Source of the DNA: Geotalea toluenoxydans JCM 15764
GTDB lineage: Bacteria; Desulfobacterota; Desulfuromonadia; Geobacterales; Geobacteraceae
Reading direction: 5' to 3'
DNA: 64,000 nucleotides
NCBI RefSeq assembly: GCF_001311985.1
Contig: NZ_BBCJ01000011.1
Coordinates: 1 to 64,000, forward strand
The notes beneath the pieces were generated by a model. It was given only the letters and a program-made list of their open reading frames with translations. It searched no databases and had not been told where the DNA came from. The position numbers were made by a program, and so were the translations under genes. Below, in pieces: positions 1 through 8,655 of the stretch; position 1 is the stretch's first letter, and each line of letters starts with the position of its first letter.

Positions 1-533
1 ACAGGGTAGAGGGGTAAAGCAAGGCGGTAGATGAGGTCAAGGAAGGAGTCGTGCCGGTTTTCCTCTAGAAACAACGATCCGTACTGGTTTACCGGGCCGT
101 AGAGAAATGCATCCTCCATGACAGCTTCGTCTTCACTGTAATATGGCATGAGCATTTCCAGGGCAAGGCAGAGGCCCTGCCCGGTGGCATCCTCAGCCAG
201 ATAAACCAGCACCTCGTCCTGTCCGGCCCCCCCATGTTCATCGCTTTCAGGGCAGACGACACCCGCCGGAATGACGATGACCTGCCCATGACGGGGGTCG
301 AGGCCGTAAGGCCATCCCCTTTCAACGAGGAAACTTTCGATCTCCCTGTACCCCTCCGCTTGCAGCGGTTCCAGATCCCGATAAAACTCCACCTGGAAAA
401 GCTCCCGGTTGGCAGCCAGCTCCTGAAAGGAGATAAAGTCATCCTCGCTGGCAGCAGGACGCTGGTTCCGCTTTTCCGTATTGTTTACTACCAGCCTCAG
501 TTGAGGTCTATTTTCGTTATTGTCCTTGCTCAT
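1..533 (-). CDS. Conserved hypothetical protein, 3' end cut by window edge
   Basis: An open frame starts at the ATG complementary to 531-533 (MSKDNNENRPQLRL) and stays open to base 1, giving at least 177 residues. Codon use looks coding: the product is acidic, soluble and has no signal peptide or membrane segment. The middle contains a hydrophobic strand pattern (GQVIVIPAGVV, then DEVLVYLAEDA) and the end is rich in Glu, Asp and Leu. I do not recognise a family. Overlapping frames at 89-442 (minus) and 234-653 (plus) have the Arg/Pro/Ser-rich composition of shadows. It is divergent from the bacterioferritin gene. Confidence 0.7.
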   Translation of the reverse strand, partial: MSKDNNENRPQLRLVVNNTEKRNQRPAASEDDFISFQELAANRELFQVEFYRDLEPLQAEGYREIESFLVERGWPYGLDPRHGQVIVIPAGVVCPESDEHGGAGQDEVLVYLAEDATGQGLCLALEMLMPYYSEDEAVMEDAFLYGPVNQYGSLFLEENRHDSFLDLIYRLALPLYP

Positions 534-649
534 AGAGTGTTAATCCCGTTTGTTGGTAGTTGTCGCCTTTCAGACCATACTTTTTATATGTCACGGTGTC
601 AAGCCGATGTAACCGGATGGGGATGGGAGAGCAAAAAGCGGGATGGTGG

Positions 650-677
650 TTGAATTAGTTTCCTCTCATATTATACT
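650..677 (+). promoter_or_regulatory. Sigma-70-like promoter of bacterioferritin gene
   Basis: TTGAAT (650-655), a 16-base spacer and TATACT (672-677) lie about 70 bases before the bacterioferritin start. I see no Fur-box-like palindrome here. Confidence 0.45.
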
Positions 678-745
678 ATCTACAGTTTGGAAACGAGAGG
701 ATCATTTCTATAAATACCAGATAGATGCCGAAAAGGGGGATGATT

Positions 746-1213
746 ATGAAAGGAAGCGATAAGGTCATCGAACACCTGAATGCCAGGCTGGCCGAGGAAC
801 TTACGGCCATCAACCAGTATATGGTCCATGCGGAAATGTGTGAAAACTGGGGGTATGACCGGCTTTACAAGGCCATAGAAGGCCGTTCCATGGTCGAGAT
901 GAAGCATGCGGAAAAGCTGATAGCCCGGATCCTTTTTCTCGACGGAAGGCCGATCGTCAGCAATTTGAACAAGATGAACATCGGCGCCGAGGTGGAGCTG
1001 ATGCTGCGCAACGACCACGCTTACGAATTGGAGGCGATTCACGGATATAACGACAGCATCAGGGTGGCTGTGGAAGAAAAGGATAACGGCACCAGGGATC
1101 TGCTCCAGTCCATCCTGGACAACGAGGAAGAGCATATCGATTGGATCGAGGCGCAGCTGGATCAGATTCAGCAGATGGGACTGCAGCAGTACCTGGCCGA
1201 ACAAACCGCCTGA
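746..1213 (+). CDS. bfr: Bacterioferritin
   Basis: Iron-storage ferritin of the heme-containing Bfr class; it oxidises Fe(II) at a di-iron centre and stores mineral in a 24-mer cytoplasmic shell. From the ATG at 746 the 155-residue protein has every expected ligand in place: Glu18, Glu51, His54, Glu94, Glu127 and His130 for the di-iron site, and Met52 as the heme ligand. The Shine-Dalgarno AAAGGGGG at 732-739 suits the ATG at 746; the ATGs at 725 and 740 are less likely. The length is normal for Bfr. The gene stands alone between its own promoter and a strong terminator. Confidence 0.95.
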   Translation: MKGSDKVIEHLNARLAEELTAINQYMVHAEMCENWGYDRLYKAIEGRSMVEMKHAEKLIARILFLDGRPIVSNLNKMNIGAEVELMLRNDHAYELEAIHGYNDSIRVAVEEKDNGTRDLLQSILDNEEEHIDWIEAQLDQIQQMGLQQYLAEQTA

Positions 1214-1247
1214 ATTTTTAACTTATTAGTCTAAGAGAAATTTCACT

Positions 1248-1282
1248 GTCCGTAAATGCCGTTGCATTTATGGACTTTTTTT
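1248..1282 (+). terminator. Intrinsic terminator after bfr
   Basis: A 12-bp stem (1248-1259 with 1264-1275, one G-T pair) with loop CGTT is followed by seven T residues. Confidence 0.9.
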
Positions 1283-1705
1283 GTTCCGCCTCAGCCGCTA
1301 ACGTTCCAGCAGGATTTCTGAAACAGCCTTGTCAGAAGCGTTTCACACCCAAATCATTTTTTTGCAGGAGCTTTACAAGGCAGGGTAAAATGGTAAAATC
1401 GTATTTAATAAATTTTTAATAATTAAGTGAATGCTGACTGAGTTTGGGGAGGGAATTAAAGCAAGATTTGATTTCGCCTGACACCCCATTTAGACCAGGA
1501 TTTCACGCTGCACTACCCATTCATTGCCCACACGTCTCTCCAAAATCCGTACCGCAGATAGTTTAGCCGGCTGTCAGAGGTTTGTGGAATGGTGGTTCTT
1601 TCAGCAATGAAAGAACCTCACCAATATTGTGGCTGATTCTGCAAAAAAAGTGGAGACGGGATGGGTTTGTCAACCATGCCGCAGATATAAACGAAAGGAG
1701 CTGTT
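1283..1705 (+). promoter_or_regulatory. Long untranslated leader upstream of the multicopper oxidase locus
   Basis: About 420 bases with no credible gene. It contains an AT-rich stretch at 1405-1430 and a hairpin with a perfect 10-bp stem (1594-1603 with 1608-1617) closed by a GCAA tetraloop, extended on both sides by imperfect pairing (TGGT/ACCA). No T-run follows, so it is not a simple terminator. I could not match a known riboswitch, including the GEMM class. It may be an mRNA leader structure or a protein-binding site. Confidence 0.35.
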
Positions 1706-2041
1706 ATGGGCAAATTGGAGGCGAAAGAACGCGTAATTTTGAAGTGGCCGAAGTTCCTGATTTTCATGCAGTTAATGCTGATTGCCGCAATTGTGTCCTT
1801 TGGATCGGATCCAAGCGGCGCGCAAACGGATGTACCCGGTAATAAAAGTTACGACAGCGCAAGGGAACGCCTGCGAGAGCGTGCCGTGCGGGTGCAAGAG
1901 CACAGGAAGGCACGAGTGACTCAGGCTCAAAGGGAAGCTGCGGCAACTCGGGCTAAGGCGGCTCGCGAGAAAGGGTCCTCCCGGAAGAGAGCCCCTGTCC
2001 AGGCGCCTCTAGAGCAGGGCGGAAAGGGGGGCGCAAAATGA
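1706..2041 (+). CDS. Small exported basic protein, co-translated with the OmpB-like oxidase
   Basis: The start at 1706 has a good ribosome site (AAAGGAG). The 111-residue product begins with a charged stretch, then a hydrophobic signal or anchor segment (about residues 15-33) and a plausible cleavage after SGA. The rest is highly basic and Ala/Arg/Gln-rich with helical heptad character (RERLRERAVRVQEHRK). It has no Cys, no His-rich copper motif and no domain I recognise. Its TGA overlaps the ATG of the oxidase (ATGA, 2038-2041), which implies translational coupling. That placement suggests a role in export, folding or anchoring of the oxidase; this is inference. Confidence 0.7.
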   Translation: MGKLEAKERVILKWPKFLIFMQLMLIAAIVSFGSDPSGAQTDVPGNKSYDSARERLRERAVRVQEHRKARVTQAQREAAATRAKAAREKGSSRKRAPVQAPLEQGGKGGAK

Positions 2042-5000
2042 AGAAGCTCACTTTTGTTTTGCGGACCATCCTGACCTTGGCCATAGCCGTACTTACCACC
2101 CCGATGGCCCTCGCCGCATCCGATGCCCCCCACTACTTCAGCCACCCGAACTATGCCAACAGTCCGTTGCCGATCATCCCGGGGACATGCTCGGTTGCAG
2201 CGACCACCTGTAACGCCGACTCCGATTGTCCAACCGGCGAAACCTGCAACGGTGTGCTTGTCTCCGGCGGAATTCGAAAGTTCAAGGACCGACTGCCGGG
2301 CCTGGGGGCTGACAAGGCTAACAATCTGGGCCAGTACATCCCCGTGGCCGTCCCCGACACCACCACCTATCCCGGCTCGGATTACTACGTTATCGAACTG
2401 GTTGAATACACCGAGAAGATGCACACAGACCTACTCGCCACCAAGCTCCGCGGTTACCGGCAAGCCAATGCGGCAGGCGGACCGACTCCGCCCCATTACC
2501 TGGGACCGGCGATCGTTGCCACTAAAGACAGGCCCGTGCGGATACTCTTCCGCAACCTGCTTCCCATTGGTGCGGGGGGCAACCTGTTCCTGCCGACCGA
2601 CACGACGGTCATGGGCTCGGGGATGACGGCCGAAGGTCACATGATGGGGCCGGAGGCGGACCCGCAGAACCCAATGTGCAGCGAGGGTGGGATGATGAAA
2701 GCGCAGATGGTCGCCGACGGCCATTGCTATGCGGAGAATCGCGCCACGCTGCACCTGCACGGCGGCATCAGCCATGGATCAGCGACGGCACACCGCACCA
2801 GTGGACCACTCCTGCAAATGAGAATACACAGTATCCAAAGGGGGTCAGCGTCGTTCCGGTTCCCGATATGCCCACTCCCGGTCCCGGCGAGATGACCTTT
2901 TTCTACACCAATCAGCAGAGCGCCCGGCTCATGTTCTACCACGACCATGCCTGGGGGATCACCCGTCTGAACGTCTACGCTGGGGAAGTCGCTTCCTACA
3001 TCATCACCGACGATATGGAGAAGAAATTGCTTCCTGCTGCAGTGGGCAACCCTGCGGGGCTCGGGATACTTCCCGGAGCGGCCGAAACCATCCCCCTGTT
3101 CATCCAGGATAAGACTTATGTGCCGAATGCAGCACAGCTCGCCCTGCAGGACCAGACCTGGGACACGGCCCGGTGGGGGGGGGAGGGGAGTTTCTGGCTG
3201 CCGCACGTCTACTCGCCCGCTCAAAATCCGGGCGACAGCTCGGGCGTCAATCAGTATGGCCGCTGGGCCTACGGCCCCTGGTTCTGGCCACCCACCAGCA
3301 TCGAGCACGGACCGATTGCCAACTCCTACTTCGACCCAAACTGCAACCCGGACGAGACGTGGTGCGAGCCGCCGCTGATGCCCGGGGTCCCGTACCTGTC
3401 CATGGGAATGGAGTCGTTCCATGACACGCCGGTCGTTAACGGCACGGTGTACCCGACGATCGAGTTAGACCCGAAAGCCTACAGGTTCCGGGTTCTGAAT
3501 GCCGCCAACGACCGCTTCTTCAACCTGTCCCTCTACAAGGCTGTCGACGCCAACGGTGCTCTGTGCAACATTGCCACCAATCCCACTCCGGCAGCCGAGA
3601 GCACAGGTGTGGCGTGCACCGAAGTCGCCCTGAATCCCACCGAAGTGGCCGCCGCTCTGGAAGACACCACGATCTTTCCGACTCCCGTCGCGGGGACGGA
3701 AGGTCCGAACTGGATCCAGATCGGTACGGAAGGGGGCTTTCTGCCAGCTCCGGTCGTCATCCCTCCGCAGCCGACCACTTGGGTGAATGACCCGACGGTG
3801 TTCAACGCCGGAAACGTGGACCAGCATTCGTTACTCCTTGCACCGGCCGAGCGGGCGGACGTGGTAGTGGATTTTTCCCAGTTCGCCGGTCAGACGCTCA
3901 TTCTGTACAACGATGCACCTGCAGCCTTTCCGGCGCGCGATCCGCGTTACGACTACTACACCGGCAATGCCGACCTGACCGATACTGGCGGGGCGCCTTC
4001 CACCCTTCCCGGTTACGGCCCCAACACCCGCACTGTCATGCAGATCAAGGTAAAACCAGGAACCGGAACACCTTACAACCTGACCGCGCTCGAAACGGCG
4101 TTTAAAGCTGAGAGCCTGGGAGGAATCGGGGTATTCAGGAACGGCCAGAACCCGATCATCGTCGGGCAGGGGGCCTACAACTCCGCATATGGCGCCACGT
4201 TCCAGAACAACGGGCCGAATGCCGGCCTGGTACAGATCTTCGATACCTCTTTCAGCTTCAAAACTTGCGGGAGGAGCTGCCGGGCTTTCACTCACCTTCC
4301 CGCTGCAGCCGAAGATGATCCAGGACGAGATGGGCGAGGCCTTCGATCATGAATACGGGCGCATGAGCGGCTTCCTGGGAGTCGAAACGCCCAACGCCCA
4401 GGCCGGACTGCAGAACATGATCCTTTACCCCTACACGAGCCCGCCGACGGAAATTCTCGACGGAGTCGAGCTGCCGGCCGGGGCAGAGGTTACTCCCATC
4501 ACTACAAACAGTGACGGGACGCAGATCTGGAAATTTACCCACAATGGGGTGGATACGCACCCGATCCACTTCCACCTCTACGACGTACAGCTCATCAACC
4601 GGGTCGGCTGGGACGGGATCATCCGGAAGCCTGACCTCAACGAACTCGGCTGGAAGGATACCGTCCGGATAAGCCCGCTGGAAGACACTATCGTGGCATT
4701 GAGGCCGATCATTCCCCGTGTCCCCTTCGATCTCCCCAACAGCATCCGTCTTATCGATCCGTCGATGCCGGAAGGGGCGTACCTTGCCAACACGACCGCA
4801 CAGGAAGCGGCCGGTCTCCCCATCTTCGCTTTCGACCCCAACGGAGAGCCGATCGACATCATCAACCACCCTGTCAACTTTGGCTGGGAGTACGTCGTCC
4901 ACTGTCACATCCTGAGCCATGAAGAGATGGATATGATGCACTCCGTAGCTGTGGCGGTAGCGCCGAAGGACCCGTCCACTCTGTCTGCAGCAGTTGCAGG

Positions 5001-5922
5001 CGCCGGCAATGGACGGCGCGTGGATTTGAGCTGGTCTGACAACTCCGCGAACGAGACCGGCTTTATCGTTCAGAGAGCCGCCAGCAGCGGTGGTCCCTGG
5101 GCTACCGTGGCAACGGTGGCGTCCCCGACCGGCTCAACAAAGGGTACGGCGACCTACTCGGACATCATCGGCAGCATGAGCGGGACGTTCTTCTACCGGG
5201 TGCAGGCCGACAACGTGGTGGGCGACACCTGGGACTACACGGATCCCGCATTGAACGAAGGAGCCGCCTTCCCCACCAAGACCGTGTACTCCGGATTTTC
5301 GAACACGACGAGCATCATAGTAGCTCCTGCGCTGGCGGCGCCTACCAACCTCACGGCGGCGATCACGTCTGCAACGCAGATCAGGCTGAACTGGACCGAT
5401 GCATCAGATAACGAGACGAGCTTCGCGGTCTGGCGTTCCGTCAATGGCGCGGCTGCCACACAGATCGCTACCGTCACCCGAACTGCAGCCGAGTCCACGG
5501 CGACGGGTGGCGCCGTAACATTCTACAACAGCGGGGTGACAGCCGGAAACACGTACGCGTACTACGTGACAGCCGTAAATGCTGCAGGTTCGTCGGCCCC
5601 ATCGAACACGGCCACCGTGAACTTCGCCGCTCCGGCGGCTCCGGCAGGTTTAACCGGGGCGGCAGTAAGAATTACAGGCAACAACACGCAGGATAGTGTC
5701 ACGCTGAACTGGACAGACAACGCCGACAACGAATCGAGATTCCAGATCCAACAATCACTTTCCTCCACATTCGCCGGCGCGACTACCTTCACTGTCGGCG
5801 CCAACGTGACGACCTTCAGCCAGAACGTGTCACGAGCATTAAATTACTATTACCGCGTCCGGGCGACCAACGTCGTCGGTAACTCCGGCTGGTCGAATGC
5901 AGTGTTCGTAACAACACCATAG
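2038..5922 (+). CDS. ompB: OmpB-like secreted multicopper oxidase with fibronectin III repeats (frame broken twice)
   Basis: A very large multicopper oxidase, about 1294 residues. Signal peptide at residues 1-26 (ends MALA). Copper ligands sit in the canonical four motifs: HLHGG (about residue 240), YHDHAWG (about 300), HPIHFHL (about 840) and HCHILSHEEMDMM (about 955). Three fibronectin III-like repeats follow (about 980-1294; Trp-rich LSWSDN, LNWTDA, LNWTDN strands). A Cys-rich insert (DSDCPTGETC) lies near residue 65. The frame moves at 2771-2774 (one base missing, near AGCCATGG) and at 4260-4264 (one extra A); both sides are conserved, so errors are likely. OmpB of G. sulfurreducens, the nearest known type, is an exposed oxidase needed for Fe(III) oxide reduction. 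Confidence 0.85.
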
Positions 5923-5929
5923 GGTGTGC

Positions 5930-5960
5930 CCCAGGGGAGGGAGCAATGCCCTCCCCTGGG
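5930..5960 (+). other. Strong GC-rich hairpin between the two oxidase genes
   Basis: A perfect 12-bp stem (5930-5941 with 5949-5960, loop AGCAATG) begins eight bases after the first oxidase stop. There is no T-run. It could terminate transcription with a factor, or protect the upstream mRNA 3' end so the two oxidases are expressed at different levels. Confidence 0.6.
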
Positions 5961-6175
5961 ATTCCCGGCTCGGGTGCAGTCGGGTGGCACTGGTTTTTTT
6001 CCATGAAGCAGAAGAGGAGCTTCCGGTTCGATCCGAAGTTTTCTGACCTTAAACGGGACGTACAGCTTATCAAGGTCGATCTCAGTCTCTCGTCGTCAAG
6101 CTTTTAAGATCGGTGAAGAATCTGGCCTCATCAATCCTGCCAAGGCAGGAAATTCGAAAGGAGGTAACCGAACCA

Positions 6176-8559
6176 ATGGTCGAAAAACCAAGATTAAAAG
6201 CAGCTGTCGCCATGGGAGCATTGATTTTGCTCCTGCAGGGAATCGCCTATGCCCAGCCCGATCCTGTCAGCACGCTTCTGGATCCAACCACCATCCCGAA
6301 ATACGTGACTCCACTCGTCATCCCGCCGGTGATGCCGAAGAGTACCACCCAACCTGGTTTTCCCGCCGCCGACTACAACATCGCCGTGCGGCAGTTCAAA
6401 CAGCAGGTCCTGCCGGCTCCATTTCCCCCGACTACCGTGTGGAGCTATGGCCGGGCTCAGGATGTGCTGCCCGTGGATTTCGTCGCCCCGGTCCCCCGTT
6501 CCAGCAACATTTCCTTCAACTACCCTGCCTTTACCGTCGAGAACATCTCGGCAGCCTGACCAAGGTGCGCTGGATAAATGATCTGGTGGACCCGGAGACG
6601 AAAAACTTCCTGCCGCACCTGTTCGCCGTCGACCAGACCCTGCACTGGGCCAATCCCCCGGCGGCAGGGTGTACGATGGGCCCCAACCGGACCGACTGCA
6701 ATACGGACAATCCGGCGCCTTACACCGGTCCGGTGCCGATCGTTACCCATGTCCACGGCTCCCATGTGAACATGGAGAGCGACGGCTATCCCGAGGCATG
6801 GTGGCTGCCGGCAGCGAACAATATTCCGTCTACTTATGCCAGGCAGGGTTCAAAATTCAATCAATTTAATAGCTTGAACCGTGTGCCGGGTTCGGCTTAC
6901 TACGGCTATGAAAACAATCAGCCCGCCGCCACCCTCTGGTACCACGATCATGCTCTCGGCATGACGCGAAACAACGTCTATGCCGGCCCCGCCGGTTTCT
7001 GGCTGATCCGTGGCGGTGCAAACGGTGACGCCAAGGTCAGGGATAATCTGGGGAACCTGGCCAAACTGCCGGATGCGGCCCCCAGAGGCAACGAGGACCC
7101 GAACTTTGACAGCCAGGTCCGTAAGAAGGTTCGTGAGATCCCGCTGGCGATCCAGGACCGCTCCTTCAAAGCTGACGGCTCCCTGTTCTACCCGGATTCG
7201 CGGACCCTCTTTGACGGTTTCCCCGGTCCATTCATTCCCGACAATGGCTCCGACATTTCTCCCATCTGGAACCCTGAAGCATTCTTCAACACCATCGTGG
7301 TCAATGGATCTACCTGGCCGCAACTGGAGGTGGCACCAGCCAGATACCGGTTTCGCCTGCTGGATGGCTGCAACTCGCGAACTCTCAACCTGAGCTTGTT
7401 TATCGTGCAACCCGACGGGACAGTAAATATGGATCCCATCTATGAGATCCCCTTCTTCCAGCTCGGCGCCGAGCAGGGGTTCCTGCCCAAGGTGGCGATG
7501 ATCAAAACCGGCTACGCCACCCCACTGCCCGGTGACGGCAATATTCCCGAGACTCTTGTTCCCGCCCCCGACCCACAGCAGGCCTTGCTGCTGGGCCCTG
7601 CCGAGCGGGCCGATGTCATTGTCGACTTCACCGGGCTGCCGGAAGGCACCGTGGTGCGCATGATCAACACCGCTCCCGATGCCCCCTTCGGCGGTTTCCC
7701 GGATACTCCTGCGGACCCGGCAACCACCGGCCAGGTGATGCAGTTCGTGGTGAAGCACGCATTAACCACGTTTTCCGACAGTTTGACTACTCCCCCGAAG
7801 AATCTGAAGCTCCCGGCGGAAGCTCCCCTGGGGGTAGCGACCAACACCCGTCCTCTCTCCCTGAATGAGTTGAGTTCACAGGTGGTCTGCGTATCTGTAG
7901 ACGGAGATGGCAATTTCATTTTCAACGGAGAAATCGTCGTGGTCCCCCCCAATGCCCCTTGCCCTGAAGGCACTGCCCCGTTCGGCCCCCGTCAGGCACT
8001 GCTGGGCATCCTGAGCACTGAAAACGGGATAACCGTCGCCGTGCCGAAAATGTGGAGTGAGTCCATTACTGAAACTCCGCTGCTGGACAGCACGGAGGTC
8101 TGGGAAATCTACAACACCACCGTCGACGCCCATCCCATTCACCTTCACCTGGTGAGGTTCGAGGTGGTCAACAGGCAGGACTTTGATGCAGACTTCAATC
8201 CGGTCGTCGGCACGGTGACTCTGCCGAATGCCGGCGAGACCGGGTACAAGGACACGGTTTTAGCCTATCCGGGGCAGATCACCCGCATCAAAGCTAAATT
8301 CGACGTCCCTGGCGAGTACGTATGGCATTGCCACATCGTCGAACACGAGGATAATGAGATGATGAGGCCTTACCTGGTAAGGTTCGATCCGGATTTCCCG
8401 GATTTAAACCGAGACGGAAAGCTGAGTTTTGCCGATCTCGTTCCTCTTCTTGCCGAATTTCTCAAGCCGGTCAGAAATCCGGCATTTGACCTCAACGGTG
8501 ATGGCAAGGTAGACCAACTTGATACCAGGTTTTTAATGGCTGCTATCCTGAATTGCTAG
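6176..8559 (+). CDS. ompC: OmpC-like multicopper oxidase with dockerin-like tail (one frameshift)
   Basis: Second secreted multicopper oxidase, about 794 residues. The ATG at 6176 follows a near-perfect Shine-Dalgarno (GAAAGGAGGT). Signal peptide to AYAQ (about residue 29). Copper motifs: HVHGSH (about 190), YHDHALG (about 256), HPIHLHL (about 652) and HCHIVEHEDNEMM (about 717). The C-terminus (from about 740) holds two Ca-loop repeats, LNRDGKLSFAD and LNGDGKVDQLD, the pattern of type I dockerins. The frame moves near 6550 (one base missing). Domain order differs from the neighbour, which carries fibronectin repeats. Likely role: extracytoplasmic metal oxidation or support of Fe(III)/Mn(IV) oxide reduction, as for OmpC of G. 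sulfurreducens. Confidence 0.85.
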
Positions 8560-8565
8560 TATTTA

Positions 8566-8597
8566 CGGCGGGCGACTCCAATTAGGAGTGCCCGCCG
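8566..8597. terminator. GC-rich hairpin between convergent genes
   Basis: Arms 8566-8579 and 8585-8597 pair over 13 bp with one bulge around loop AATTA. It sits between the convergent OmpC-like gene and the GGDEF-EAL gene. There is no T-run, so efficient intrinsic termination is uncertain. Confidence 0.45.
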
Positions 8598-8655
8598 GCT
8601 GAATACCTTTGGGTAATTGCAATGCGTTCAGGAGAGTAACTAAAATCGTTGCCGA

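Noticed and set aside
5983..6000. Sigma-54-like GTGGCACTGG
   Set aside because: No GC at the -12 position; a T-run follows.
6003..6107. Small plus-strand frame of 34 residues between the oxidase genes
   Set aside because: No ribosome site, and the composition (Ser- and Lys-rich) gives no support.
6850..7758. Minus-strand open frame of 302 residues
   Set aside because: Antisense to the OmpC-like oxidase; GC-rich codon positions keep it open and it has no domain.
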